Shown piece by piece: positions 20,962-33,225 of a stretch of DNA of 64,000 nucleotides. Made by a program: the position numbers and the translations under genes. Origin of the DNA: Diphasiastrum complanatum. Its lineage: Eukaryota; Streptophyta; Lycopodiopsida; Lycopodiales; Lycopodiaceae. Location: positions 14,075,955 through 14,139,954 of the forward strand of contig CM055108.1 of assembly GCA_029204225.1 (NCBI GenBank). Direction: 5' to 3'. The notes beneath the pieces were generated by a model, which was given only the letters and a program-made list of their open reading frames with translations, was not told where the DNA came from and did no database searches. Position 1 is the stretch's first letter; each line of letters begins with the position of its first letter.

Positions 20962-22270
20962 ATGGTCGACAATACAAATTTTGAAATCCTGTAGCTGAAC
21001 AAATCAGACGCCATAGGTTCTATCGAATGCAGACCGAACTCCAAGAGCCATCCACAAACCCATTCGAGGGACAAGAACATGATAGACTGAGTCCTCACAC
21101 GCACGACCCCGAATTTATGGTGCTGAACCCTCACAGGCCAGAACCAACCTTAATGGAGTCTCTGCTGCCCACAATGCTCATCATGAGAGACGTACACCCA
21201 AGCTAGATCTACCAAAGTTTGACGGTAGTTCGGACCCTCAAAGATTTTTGCAAATCTTTGAGAATGCATGTGATGTGTATGGCGAAACATCTCCCGATGA
21301 TATGGTCCAATTGTTTTCGATGACCATGATCGCTAAAGCACGTGATTGGTTTTTCAACCTTGATCGTGAAGATAAGACAGACTGGTCAATCTTGAAAGAG
21401 TCCTTTATCAAGCGTTTCAAGCCCTTTCGCTTGATTGAGAGTCCTTTTGTCAAATTGAGTAACATCAAGATGGCAAAGGATGAACGAGTACGAGACTATA
21501 TCGATTGTTTCAAACGCCTCAAAAGTCAAGTACAGGAACAAATGCTCATCATTTGGTTTTTAGTCGGCCTTCCAAGATGGATTAGACGTGAGCTTAAATC
21601 AAATGACGAATATATGAGCCTTAAATTAGCTATGTCTGATGCCATCAAGGAAGAAGACAAAGGATCAAATGTTGACGAATTTAGAGAAATAAGAGCACCA
21701 CGTGCTCCTGTCCATGAGTCGAAGCCGATCGAGGATACCCGAGATCAGCTTTGGAAGTCCCAGTTGGAGCTGTTTAATAAGCAACACCAACTACAGATGG
21801 AAAAACTCACCAACAAGTTTCAAACTACCCTGAAGTCTATCCAAAGCAGTATGTCTAGTCAGCCAAACACTGCACAGGTACCTTATAGACGAAAAATAAT
21901 ATGGTTCCCACACTGTCGGGCTACGCATCCTGTTGATGCTTGTCCTTCATATCTGCCTATCCAAGCACATACAGTCCAAAAATATGAAGAACAACCGTCA
22001 CCATCTGGACATTCCTTGACTTATCATGAATACCCACCAGAAAGTCCAGAACCACTAGCCATACAAGATGGTTATGCCGTTATACAAGGGCCATTGCACA
22101 CCATATGTTTCATCTGTGGTGAAACTGGCCACTTCATGGGTGATTGTCCAGTCAAGACCAAGTACCATACTGAGTGTCGCGACTATATCAGAAAACACAG
22201 TTTCAAAGACTATCCAAAACAACCAACTAAGATCCTACCTGCCCATCATGTCAGTTATGAATCCCGATAG
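20962..22270 (+). pseudogene. Ty3/gypsy gag of element G
   Basis: Matches the gag at 50.6 kb. It has TPKLDLPKFDGSSDPQRF, MVQLFSMTMIAKARDWFF, FIKRFKPFRLIESPF and a CCHC knuckle CFICGETGHFMGDC near 22107. It is then followed by HSFKDYPKQP. The frame is open from at least 21180 to 22270. Upstream (20962-21130) a one-base shift breaks the reading relative to the 50.6 kb copy. Gag coats the element RNA in virus-like particles. Confidence 0.85.
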
Positions 22271-22565
22271 GGTCCTCACAACAACCACCCGAGCATGATA
22301 GCACCACCAGTTAAACCTGCTGCTCAATTGAGAAGTTTTTTGCGAACTTTTACATTACCGCACAATATACCAGTTCCAAAATGTCAGAAGACACTAATAT
22401 GAAATGAGTCCTTGTCGAAAAAAAGTGAAACCGATATTCCGTCATCTGCTACAATGTCCAACCAAGAGCAACCTCCACAGGGAATTGACAGTTTTTCTCC
22501 TCTTCTACAACCTCAAATCTATTTTGTCTTTCCATATGTTGATACGATTTCCAATGTGCCAATAC
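22271..22565 (+). pseudogene. Gag-protease spacer of element G, truncated
   Basis: Aligns loosely with 51780-52030 (shared GAGCAACCTC(C/T)ACAGGGA). It fades before the protease motif present in the sister copy. Confidence 0.5.
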
Positions 22566-24454
22566 GTAATAAATCTAGGATTCGGAAATCCAGATAGAGA
22601 TTCGGTTCTGAATCTCTTGTTCAGAGAGGTCCTCAGGACATAGTACCTCATCCATACCTGCATCTCAAGCTATATCTTCCAACATCTGCTATCAATGATG
22701 GTAGATTTAGTGTCATCCACCCTGTCTTGTTTTGACAAGGGCATGTCAGAGTAAGTCACATTACTCTACAAAACAAAAGGAATATTGCAATTGTCAAGGT
22801 ACATTATCAATGCCGATGAATGCAAGTTTTGTTAGACAAGTGCACTACAGTTCTCACTCTCTGTACAATTTGTTTATTTCTTTGTTGCTCTTCATTCCTA
22901 GTGTGTGATTGATTTTTGCATGAGAAATAGCTAAGCACAAGAGTCTTCTATAGAGCATCTCCAAAACACATTTTCATTCATCTATCCATCTTCAGATTCC
23001 CTTGTATAGCAGTTTAGAATTTTTGAGAAATATGAGAAGTACATGTCAAGTTAGAGTTGATTCCTGCATCTCATTGCCATATTATTTTTTGAGTCAACTA
23101 CAGCAAGATCGAAACAAATTTAGTTAAAATTTGTTCAATCTTTAGTCCAGTCGCATGTTCAACGAGTTTCAACTATGTGTTACACACGCCGATCCAATCT
23201 TGAGCATGAACAGTTACCAGCAACAACATCCCCACCAACAGATTTTTTTTTTGGGGGGGGAGAGAGAGAGAGAGAGAGAGTGGATCTGCTTGGATCCACT
23301 GGAGCAGTTACGCTGCCAACAACAACATCAATAAGGTCGACAGCCAAGATCACAAGTCAAATATGAAAAGACAAGGCTAAAGAAGGTAGATTGGTAATCC
23401 AAAGAGACTCCATCAGAAGAATTATCCTAGTCACGACGAAGATCCTTCAGAAAAGAGAAACACAAGCATTGGAAAATCAGTCTCCTTCTTCAACTGGCCT
23501 CTCGTCATACATCTGCATCCATTCTCATGCCTATCGCCCACACCATCTACCGTTGTCACTACCACCCTTCCTTCCATCTATTTGTTTGTCATCAGTTTAC
23601 TGTTATTGTAAGAAATTTCTAGTTTTTGATAGTCTTACCGAAGCATCTGATAGATCATTGCAAGTGTCTTGCGGAGACCAACTACCACCTATATTGGTTG
23701 TTCAACCGAAAAGACCTACAAAAGTAGGCAAAGCAGCTAGAAGAAATAAAGAGAAAGATCTAGGAAGCTGAGGAGAAAAGGACAAAACTTAAGCAACAGA
23801 TGAGTCAGATCAATCTTGATCAAAAGAAACTCTCTGGAGCAATGATAATTGAATCCCCTCGCATGAAGCCCAAAGAGATCCAAAAGTAATGGATCAAAAG
23901 AAAGAGCTGCAGGAAAAAAAGATGAAGACAACCGTGAACCTACAAAATAAAGCAAACTCCTCACCCAACAAGTAGTGGTCAAAGTTCGACATTGCAAGGG
24001 TCCAAGGCTACAATTGTAGAACTATCGGTTCCTTCATCCTTCCACTAAGCCTTCATCATGTTTCCTTACCGTTATCAAACTGTCCATCCAAATATGTTCC
24101 TACCACCAATTTCTTGATGATGAGTCCATCCCTTGAGACTAATAACCAAAGTTTGTGCAACCTACAAAATGAAGATTTTACTTGAGACAGGAACTTCAAC
24201 AGAGAGAAGAACCGCAGAAACATCCAGAGGCAAATGGAGGATACAGACCTCCCAGAAGATAGAATCTGCCAAGAAACCAAAGATGAAACCGTCAATGGCA
24301 GATACAAGTGACAAAACAAAGAGACATGAGGAAAGCACTCGAGCATGCAAGTTGTGAAGCTGTTGAGAGCTCTCCAATTTTAAGAATGTCAACCAATTGC
24401 AGCAATAAGACAATATGGTTAAATCGCGACAATTCATGAAAAACAGTCTTTGTG
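22566..24454. other. Unclassified, no recognised gene
   Basis: No retroviral motif found. It holds T10-G8-(AG)n at 23243-23280. There are lysine-rich broken frames near 23730-24360 that could be a decayed gag-like region, but I cannot support that. ORFs here are short and lack landmarks. Confidence 0.4.
23243..23280. repeat. Poly-T / poly-G / (AG)n simple repeat
   Basis: Ten T, eight G, then about ten AG units. Confidence 0.95.
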
Positions 24455-26352
24455 ATAGCTTCTCAAAGAGGATGAAATAGTTTTACCACCACGGGAAGAT
24501 CATCATGATGATGATGAGGGACGTGGTACTCCTCCCACCATAGAGATGAGATGGAGAGTAAAAAACAAATCTATTGGATCGGAAAAGACTGAGGTAGCAG
24601 GTGTTAAAATGAAGGAGCAAGATGCACCATGGGATTCCTATTCACCTCGTAGCAGATCACCTCAACGTAAGTTACCCAAATGGTATACTAAACTCATGAG
24701 TGACAAGTAAGGGGAAATTGCTGAGCCTAGCAAGGAGGGAGAGTTGCGGCATTCCACACGAGAGAGGAAGGAGCTTGACAAGTTTCAAGTAAATCTTACA
24801 CTTATGAGTGATATTATTTCATCTATTGAACCCTCTTGCTTTGAGGAGGCCAAAAATCAGGAGATATGGCAAAAAGCAATGCAAGAGGAGATTAATTCCA
24901 TCAAACACCATGACATATGGGAGATAGTGGATCTTCCAAAGGGCAAAAGACCCATTGGCAACAAATGGGTATATAAGACAAAGTACAAAGCCAATGGAAC
25001 TATTGCAAAACACAAAGCAAGGCTTGTAGTGAAAGGCTATGCGCAAAGTAAGGGCATTGACTACGAAGAGACCTTCGCTCCTGTGGCCAAGTGGAATACA
25101 GTTCGCATGGTGATTGCTTTGGCGGCACTATTCGGATGGAATCTACATCAGATGGATGTAAAATCTGCATTTTTGAATGGTAAACTTGAAGAAGAAGTGT
25201 ACATGGAGCAACCTAGTGGCTTTGTGACACATGGCATGGAAGACAAAGTGTGCAAGCTGAAGAAAGCCTTGTACGGATTGAAACAAGCACCACGTGCTTG
25301 GTATAGCCACTTTGATGAGAGCATCTCCTTTCTAGAGGTTTGATACGCACTTCTTCATAGTTCAATCTTTACTACTTTGCTCGTGACTCTAGTATCACAC
25401 TAATTGTGCTGTACGTAGACGACCTCATAATCACATGAAATGATGATGAGTTGATTGGTGCAATCAAGAAAGACTTCTCCTCTAGTTTTGATATGACTGA
25501 TCCTGGCTTGATGCACTATTGTTTGGGAGTGGAAGTATGGCAAGGTTGCAATAGCATCGCACTAACACAGACAAAGTACGTGAATGAGATTTTGAAACGT
25601 TTCAAAATGTGCGACAACAAGCCAGTATCCACACCTATGGAGGTTGGTAAGAAACTATCTAATCACGATGAGAGTGTACTAGTTGATGCCACTTTATTTC
25701 GTCAATTAGTTGGTTCACTGATTTATCTCACAACTACTCGTCCTGACATAAGTTATGCTGTAAGCGTTGTAAAGCAATTCATGGCTACTCCTAGAGAGAT
25801 TCATTGGAAAGTAGCAAAGAGAATTCTTCGTTATGTGACCCATGGATTGTTATATGAAAGGCAACATACTTTACCAGTTTTACAGGGTTTTGTTGATTCA
25901 GATTGTGCAGGCTATATTGATGACAGGAGATCTACCACAGGTTACATATTTCATGTTGGTAATGGTGTATTTTCTTGGTCAAGTAAGAAACAAGACACAG
26001 TTGCTCTTTCTACTACAGAAGCAGAATACAAAGCACTATGTTCAGCTACGCAGGAAGCAGTTTAGCTAAGAAGAATGTTAGAAGACATTGGAATTCCACA
26101 AAATAAGCCTACTGTGATCAGATGTGACAGTCAGAGTGCCATACAGCTAGCTAGAAATCCTGTATTTCATGCACGCATGAAGCATATAAAAATTAAGTAT
26201 CATTTCATTAGAGAGAAGTTGTTATCTAATGAAATAGACATAGTACATTGTAAGACAGAGAATCAGTCAGCTGATATATTCACTAAACCTTTAAGTACTG
26301 ATAAGTTTGAGCTTTTTAGAGAAAAGTTTTTTTGTAAGAAAGATAAACTAGG
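24455..26352 (+). pseudogene. Ty1/copia RT-RNase H of element T
   Basis: Pre-RT linker, then RT from EIWQKAMQEEINSIKHHDIW, KWVYKTKYKANGTIAKHKAR, LHQMDVKSAFLNGKLEEEVY and LKKALYGLKQAPRAWY. A frameshift follows at about 25340. The catalytic YVDD is at 25412-25423, with a TGA at 25436. RNase H follows: RPDISYAVSVVKQF, DDRRSTTGYIF, QDTVALSTTEAEY, a TAG at 26063, and finally SADIFTKPLSTDKF. The protein ends beside a polypurine tract and LTR, so the 3' end is complete while gag to integrase are missing. This is the best-preserved RT in the window, yet has at least one frameshift and two stops. Confidence 0.92.
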
Positions 26353-26365
26353 GCTTAAGGGAGAG
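26353..26365 (+). other. Polypurine tract of element T
   Basis: GCTTAAGGGAGAG lies directly before TGTTAGAATAAG, a typical copia 3' junction. Confidence 0.85.
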
Positions 26366-26606
26366 TGTTAGAATAAGTAAGCCCGAGTTTCTCTCACAGT
26401 TCATGACTTTCCATGTTCAGCAGTGATTTCGAGTTTTTTACTGTCTTTGTGATAGTATGCATGTGTACCAGTTTGACGGTACACGTAGTGTAAGTTGGGA
26501 CACGCGTCTCGTAACGGGGACCAAACTGTCATGCAGCGGTACTCCACAGAAATTAGACTCTGTATATATATCTTTCAGTCTCTTTTGTGAATACAGTTCT
26601 GTTACA
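26366..26606 (+). repeat. 3' LTR of copia element T
   Basis: Starts TGTTAGAATAAG. TATA-like TGTATATATATC is near 26562. It probably ends at GTTACA (26606), which gives a 241-bp LTR. No second copy is in the window, so the right edge is inferred from the CA end. Confidence 0.65.
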
Positions 26607-26809
26607 TACCTATGTACTTTAGACCCCCGTGATCCTTGGATAAGGGGTACCCTTAGTACTAAGGGTAGGTGCCTTAGATTAAGGTACTAGTGTCCTTGGT
26701 TAAGGGCAGGTAGGTGTCTATGCCTTGGATGGAGGTATGGAACTGAGAGAGGTGTTAGAAAGTCATTGGATGACTATTTTTCTAAACCTTGGGACTCAAC
26801 CTTGAACCA
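26607..26809 (+). other. Spacer with repeated CCTTGG(A/T)TAAGGG motifs
   Basis: The motif appears as CCTTGGATAAGGG, CCTTAGATTAAGG and CCTTGGTTAAGGG within about 75 bp (26632-26708). No gene. Confidence 0.6.
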
Positions 26810-29660
26810 TATCACTTTATTGGTCTAGGACCAAAGTATACTTGCACAACTTGGACAATGGGACCTAGTAGGAGGGCGCCCTTCTAAAGTGTCCATTGAG
26901 TTTCCAACTCCCACAAGAAAGGCATTCAAAGAGTCATAGGTTTCGGGTCGCATCAATATGGATTTCATCACTCTTGCCTTCAGTATGTGGAAGGAAGAGA
27001 AATCCAAATTTTATATCACTTTCCAGGGAGCCACACATAAGGTGCGCGTCACTAAGGTCGCCCTTGTAGCTATAGGTATAGCATCTGGAACGCAGGCCTC
27101 ACCCAATCATAAGCACGCCAAACAGACCATCAAGGCATATATTGACCTCACCAACGATCTGCACTGGACCAATAATGGCTACCTTCTGGAAGCCATCACT
27201 GAACCTTCAATCCATGCTACTGCCCAGTTACTGAACAACTTTCTGATGGTTGGCAACCTCAGGAAAGACCGCATCACATCACAGATCCTCCATAGGATAG
27301 TAGAGTCCCATACCAAGTTAGCCAAAGCCCCTCTTGAACCGTATAATTGGTTCAAGACTGTTTCTGGTGAGCTCAAACAAGCTATTAAGGCCAATACTAA
27401 GCAGCAGTTCGCTGCCAGCTCTTTATTGTCCATTTTAGCCGCTTTAAAACAGAATCCATGGCTTCCACTTGGATTCTGTGCTTTCGGTCTACGAAGAAGC
27501 ACCGATTGAGTTATCTCACCAGGCCTCGAGTTCTCATAGCCATCGTCATCCACGCAGCGAGATCATTATTCTTGACTCGCCTTCCGCGTCACGACGTCGC
27601 ACCAGGCATAGCTCGTCAGCTGCACTTCCACCCCCTGCTGTTGTTCGCACTGAACTTCTCATTCCTCCAGCCTCTGATGCTTTCCTTGCCTCTGCTTTCA
27701 TTCAAGGACAGTCTGTGACCATTGGGTCTACCATTCCCATCACAGCTGCCCAGGCCGCCTCACCCCCACACACCAAAGCCACCTCACCAAACACACAGTT
27801 CTTCATGGATATGTTCGATGATTCTGATCCCCTTGGGGCCACCGAAATTTTTGAAATGTCCCAGAGCCCTGCGCCCTTTGAGCTCCAATCCCCTAGAAGA
27901 GGATTCGGACATATCCATGAATCTATTGTTGGTGTTGAAGATGTCAACCAACAACCTCATACGGAAGATAGTCCAGCCGCACTTCGGGTCGACAAAGCTG
28001 TAAAATCAGCAAAACAGTTCGATGCCACAGTGCCTGAAGGGTTTGAAAAGAAAGACCATTTTGAAGAAGAAGACGTAGTTGCACCTCTTCCACGCCAACC
28101 AAGGACAGCTCCATCAGGTCCTCCTGCTGCTGCCGCCTCCACAACCATTGATTCAGGAGATGCTCTAGGTTTGGTTTCAAGCCTTGCGCAAGTGATTCAG
28201 TCGATGTTGGATAAAAAGAAGGAGATGGAGCAGAGAATCTCTGATCTGGGGTCCGAAAACACTCTGATCAGCCAAAAACTTGTCCAGCTAGATTGAGAGT
28301 TGAAGATTGTCAAACAACACAAAGACAAGGCTGAAGCCAAAAAGAAGTTGGCCCAGCAACAAGCTGATCGCTTGGAAGAATACATCAGCTCCCTACAAAA
28401 TGCCCTGACAACTGCACAGGATCAGGTGGATAAGGCCATGCAAGATGTCAAGCAACAGGTGCAGCTGCGAAGGGGCAATTATAGATGGCTGAACAAGATC
28501 GCACGTGGCTTCAAGGTGAATTGGATGCGACCACCCTTGAGCGTGATGCGTATTTTCAAATGCAAATACCAGATCATCTGGTCACACCGACGGAGATTGC
28601 ATATTTGTTCAAAAAAGTGGAGACATACAAAGTGGTCCTTCAGGCATTTCAAGGCCGCGTTGACAGGTTCAAAGGAGCAGCTTCAACCAAGTTGGCAAAG
28701 GCTAAAGAGACCATTACCACCTATGAAAATGTAGCCACTCGAGTGTTGAAAGCCGGACCACAAATCCCCATACCGGTCATGCCACAATTCTTCCCTCCGC
28801 GCCAAGAAGCCATACCAATGGACCAGGGGGGAGCTCTAGATATAGTAGACCAACCGCCAACCATACCGGCAGTACAAGCAAGTCCATCTTCATCAAGGAC
28901 AACACCTCTATTCAGAAGGCCCATCAGCGTCAAGGACCAGATCCAGACCTCCTTAAAGCAACATCAGCATGAGTCCTCGCGTGGTGGATGGATTCTGAAG
29001 TTTAAGACCTCTGAGATCAAGGCCGGCAAAGAGTTCGACAAAATACCTGCTTGGGGAGAGTAGCCGGCATGGAGAATCACGGTTTTTGAGAAATGTCCAG
29101 AATCAATTAGGAGTTGCGTCGCCATCCCTCGCCAATTGCGAGTAGATCCCTATTACGTGCCAATGTCGCGAAGAAATAAATGGAAAGATTTGGGATTGGC
29201 TATGGACAAGATCACCATTCATACGCCCAATTGGCTAGTCATCCATCAGACTTACAAGTAGACCATCTCAGTGGATTTCCACCGTGCGACAAGCGGCAAT
29301 GTTTGCTAAAGATCTAACTCTATTGGTGTTAGTGGCAACCAGATGGGACGATTGCCTCCCTCCTCTGGCATTCGATCCAAATAAGCCGATGGCCTCAGAG
29401 CAAATCAAAGATCAGTTGTCGGTTGCTCATTTATATTTTCGTGCAGCAATGATGGGAGGCTCTTGGGAATCATGTTTCACATCATGGACAACCTCCAAGT
29501 GGATTGTCGGAGCCCACCGTTGTTTTCTGCCACACAATTTGGATTTTAATACTGCACGTCTTGATTTTAAGGAGAAGGTGCAGCATCATTTAATCAAGAT
29601 TCGACGGAAGCCATTAAAAGTCCCCAATAACTGCATATTGCAGGTGTCGTGGGACCGCCA
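26810..29660 (+). pseudogene. Gypsy extra ORF downstream of pol, longest copy
   Basis: Three long open pieces form one reading: 26958-27470, 27469-28296 and 28485-29063, with later fragments to about 29650. Breaks are a shift near 27470, TGA at 28294, a shift near 28480, and several stops after 29063. The N-terminal part is helical (NGYLLEAITEPSIH, PLEPYNWFKTVSGELKQAI). The middle is Ser/Pro-rich, then charged coiled coil (KKKEMEQRISDLGSEN, DKAEAKKKLAQQQADRLEEY). The C-terminal part has VDPYYVPMSRRN and VAHLYFRAAMMGG. Pieces at 17.1, 35.3-37.5 and 54.4-55.2 kb share these blocks. It lies directly before a polypurine tract and LTR, where plant Tat/Athila gypsy elements carry additional ORFs. 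Function unknown. Confidence 0.75.
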
Positions 29661-29667
29661 CCAGTTT

Positions 29668-29677
29668 TGGTGGGGGA
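29668..29677 (+). other. Polypurine tract before type E LTR
   Basis: TGGTGGGGGA, three bases before the LTR start. Confidence 0.65.
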
Positions 29678-29680
29678 TAC

Positions 29681-30351
29681 TGTTGGAGGGTTTGTGGATC
29701 TCAAGACAACTCTAACCCTAGTTAATAAGTGAGAGAGATTTGGCACCCTGCGTGTGTAAGTCCAACCCGATGATCACATAGTTATTTGATTGATTAGTTA
29801 AAAGTTAAAAAGGACTTTAGGTTTTTTTGCAGAACTTTTAATGTCGCAAGGCCTAAATGTCAAGCTAGTGAATAAAGTTGGGTTTCCCTCCAATTTTGAT
29901 GGTTCCCACAATTTTTTTAAATTTGAATAAAAAGAGAAGCAAGACTGGACCAATAGGATTCAGAGGCCAGGTTCCTCCTCTCTACTATAAGAAGGGACCA
30001 ACTCGAGTTGCTCCTCATGTTCATTTTCTCATTTCAATAAAGCAGATTGGTTCTCTTCAGAAATGGATTGATGAATGTCCTTTCTCTCTATCACTTTTTC
30101 TCCATCTCTCATGTTTATTTGGATTTTGCTAATTGCTGGATATGAGTGTTATTGGGATTGTATGTTATTATACTTTTTATGAGAGAGAAAAGGAGAGAGA
30201 GAGAGAGTAAGCTATCTCTGTTGTGGATGTGTAGTGTTAAGAGATTGTAAGTGTTAAGGGATGAGTAGTGTAAAAGAGTAGGGTTAATGGATGTAGAGAT
30301 AGATGTGAATCCTCCATTCATGTTGAATTCTGAACTAAACTATTGCTCTCA
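29681..30351 (+). repeat. Type E gypsy LTR
   Basis: Starts TGTTGGAGGGTTTG and ends ATTGCTCTCA. TATA-like TACTATAAGAAGG is near 29981 and AATAAAG near 30037. It is the 3' LTR of the extra-ORF element to its left. Yet the bases after it (TGGGAACGAACC...CGTGACAA) match the sequence beyond the inner end of the inverted type E LTR at 14587. Both sides therefore look like element interior. Confidence 0.85.
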
Positions 30352-30810
30352 TGGGAACGAACCTACGCGTGACAACTAACTCCGTCTCTTTGATGCTAGA
30401 TTGACTAGATCTTGGATTCAGATTAGGCAAGGAAAGAAACTCACTACACACTCAAATGAAGTCCAGCAACCTCACTATCTAGAGATCCAATCAAAATTAG
30501 GATTTTGACAAAATCACAAAAAATTGACTATTCCAAATCTACATGCAAATGCTGAAAATTTGATATGCAATCTATTAGCCATCACTTAGGCTGATCCAAT
30601 GATCCAAAAATCGGCCAAATCTAGTATGTGAATTCAAAAAGCGGAATTGATCAAGTTTATAAACCTATATAGGATTTTGATCTACAAAAGATCCAATCTA
30701 CAAAAACAAAAAACTCGATTTTGGTGTAGAATCCTCTCTAGCATGCTCTAGACTTGATATCTTCACCAAATCATTGATAGATCTGATTTCCTCCTTCATA
30801 ACCTGAAACA
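30352..30810. other. Leader sequences between type E and copia F LTRs
   Basis: The first 25 bp are shared with the type E interior. The remainder is AT-rich, non-coding and, by position, the leader of copia F (minus). The junction cannot be placed. Confidence 0.5.
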
Positions 30811-30813
30811 CAA

Positions 30814-30825
30814 GCTCTAATACCA
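30814..30825 (-). other. Primer-binding site of copia F (one mismatch)
   Basis: Minus-strand TGGTATTAGAGC follows the LTR end ATTCTTCACA. Confidence 0.82.
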
Positions 30826-31473
30826 TGTGAAGAATTTTAGATCCTTAGGATCCAATCCACTTAAATGATCTTTGGTTAGAAAGAGAAATACACTACCAAT
30901 CTCACCAATGTAGAAAAATTAACATCTACACACAAATTCAGATGCAAACACTAATAGAACTTGATCAAACTTGAATGAAATGATAAAGTACTATTTTTGT
31001 CCGTAAAAACCAACAAACTACTATATTTCACACGTGTGGATCCAAAAATAGCAATAAATGATCATTCTACACATAGAATTGCAAGCAATCACCAAGATAG
31101 TGCACCAATGGATAGTAGAATCCAAGAGAACCATGTATAAGCATGAAATGAGATAGAGAAGAGAGAAGATTGCTCTCTCCACAAGTTACATCCTTTTATA
31201 GTAGGTCCAAGCCCTATTTGGCCACTTGGCTTTCCCACCAAAATGCTAACCCTACTATTTTTGGTGTAAATTCAATGTATTCAACTATTCAAATTTGAAT
31301 CTACTCAAAATCGCATTCTAACTTTCCCACACTTTCAAAAAGTGTTTATGCAAATGATATTTAGACTAATGAACTTTGAAAAGTCAATCTCTTAGTCTAA
31401 AACAAGTTTTGGCCTCAATATGCCAAATATGAAATTATAGCAAAATATGATGAAACTAGTTGAATCTTTCACA
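30826..31473 (-). repeat. 5' LTR of copia F
   Basis: 648 bp with ends TGTGAAAGATTCAAC and ATTCTTCACA on the minus strand. The terminal bases resemble the element A family (TGTGAA...TTCACA), but the body differs. Only the LTR and leader survive. Confidence 0.78.
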
Positions 31474-31507
31474 ATTCATTTTATGTAAGCTCTAAATGTG
31501 ATACTGT

Positions 31508-31876
31508 AATTAGTGTACAGTTAATTAGATTTGATGTATTCAGTAGCGATCGAGATGTGACCCACTATCGTCAAATCAGTTGGGCACTGATTCCGTAGCC
31601 GGCTACTTGGGTTAGCCGAGTAGCCACATGAGTAGAAAAATTAGCCTGTACAGTATATTTTGGTTTCGTTATGCTTTACTCAGGGGCATGTCCTGGGTTT
31701 GTTAGTATTTTAGCCCATGTTGGGCCTTTTAGTGAGACATGTGCCTTTTTAATCTATTGACACTTGTTGAGCCTATGCATGTTGGGGCTTTTGGCATATG
31801 TACAGTTTTCTCTGCAATGTAGTCTAAAGCTTTTGTTGTGCCATCTTTGAGAGCTTGTGAGGAGTGTCTAGTTGAG
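31508..31876 (+). repeat. Copia LTR type Q, plus copy
   Basis: Matches 41776-42109 in inverse orientation: GATGTATTCAGTAG, GGGGCATGTCCTGGG, TTTTGTTGTGCCATCTTTGA. The start is blurred and the end truncated after GAGGAGTGTCTA. No internal region is attached. Confidence 0.8.
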
Positions 31877-31879
31877 AAT

Positions 31880-32119
31880 ACGATTTAAAACCCGACCGAA
31901 TCAATCACCATAGCACAACGCCAAGTGCAACAAGACAAGACAAAATTGCTCTCCCACAAACTGTATATTTATACTGATTAGCAAGTACATAGATAAAATT
32001 GCTTAAGAGCACTCAAAGGGCTCGTAAAAGAAAGACAGCTCAATAATTCTAGAACTGGACACACATGGTACCGTCAAAAATAGAAAGCACTGTATAAGTC
32101 GATCATTGCTATTTTAACT
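31880..32119 (-). repeat. Probable 3' LTR of copia S
   Basis: Minus-strand purine tract TTGAGGGAGAGAG ends near 32119 and is followed by GTTAAAATAGC. The remaining 240 bp to the type Q LTR have no ORF. It is placed by position next to the RNase H end at 32211. Confidence 0.5.
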
Positions 32120-32210
32120 CTCTCCCTCAATGATCAACTTCTCTCTTTATTTTAAGGTTCACTCTATTCATGGAACATACCTCCATGATAGTATCATAAG
32201 TAAAAGCTTT

Positions 32211-32835
32211 TTACATAACGAAATCTAAGCCAACTTTAGCTCTAAAAGTTTCAAACTTCTCTTTACTTAAAGCTTTCGTAAATATATCAGCAACTTGTAA
32301 CATCGTAGAACAGTGTGTAATACTTATATCTTCAAATTGGAGCTTTTCATGCACAAAGTGATATTTCACTTCAATATGTTTTGTTCTCGTGTGAAAGACA
32401 AAATTCTTAGCCAACTGTACTCCACTTTGGCTATCACAAAAAATAATAGTAGGATGTACCTGTTTCATGCCAATCTCACTTAACAACTTACGTAGCCAAA
32501 TAGCTTCCTCAGTAGCAGAACTTAAAGCTTTTTAGAAGAAAGAAAATCATGTCGTGCTTCTTGCTAGAACATGAAAAACAACCGCTACCAAAATTGAAAG
32601 CATAACCTGCTGTTGACTTTCTATTATCTACATTTTCTGCCCAATCAACATCAACATAGCCTTGCAATTTAGGTAAAGTGCTTTGTCTTTTGTAGACCAA
32701 GCCAAGTTTAGGTGTACATTTCATGTACCTCCAACTAACCATTGAGTTCAGGAGTATGAGCTTGCGTAAATTGTCTTTTGATCCCACATTGATCACAAAG
32801 ATCATTGAAGTCGGTAGACTTGTACTCACCTCCAC
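32211..32835 (-). pseudogene. Copia RNase H fragment of element S
   Basis: Minus-strand KLQGYVDVDWAENVDNRKST and SGCFSCSSKKHD give the RNase H start. After a frameshift near 32510 come IIFCDSQSGVQLAKN, HTRTKHIEVKYHFV and VADIFTKALSKEKF. It is joined upstream to an integrase cut at AHTPELNG, so the whole RT is deleted (about 32748). Confidence 0.88.
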
Positions 32836-33225
32836 TATCAGATCTTAGAACTTTGATCTTCCTACCTGTTTGATTTTCGACCAATGCTTTGAAGATCTTG
32901 AAAGTGGCAAACGCATTCGATTTCCTCTTCAAGAAGTAAATCCACTTCTTGCGTGACATATCATCAATGAAGGTCGTGAAATAGAAGGCTTTACCTAAGG
33001 ACATAGTCCTCATAGGCCATAGATCTGTGTGGATCAAATCTAGAGTTTTCTTTGCCCTTGGAACACCACCTTTATTGAACTTCTCTCGATGCTGCTTCCC
33101 ATACGCACATGACTTGCACATCGTCTTCAAGTGGTCTTCCATCATAAGCAATCCTTTTACCATTTCCGGTTTCCTCATCAAGCTAAGGATTCCTAGGTTC
33201 AAATGACCAAGGGCATTTTGCCTTC
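32735..33225 (-). pseudogene. Copia integrase core of element S
   Basis: The zinc-binding end CKSCAYGKQHREKF is followed by TLDLIHTDLWPM, TFIDDMSRKKWIYFLKRK and LRSDSGGEYKSTDF, then AHTPELNG. The upstream histidines of the HHCC motif survive only weakly (LGHLN-like start missing). It ends abruptly at the RNase H junction. Confidence 0.88.

Noticed and set aside
23391-24357. Host gene from lysine-rich broken frames
   Set aside because: No domain, frequent stops, no splice-like structure that joins the frames convincingly.
26366-26606. Assigning a target-site duplication to element T
   Set aside because: The 5' LTR is not in the window, so no matching pair can be tested.
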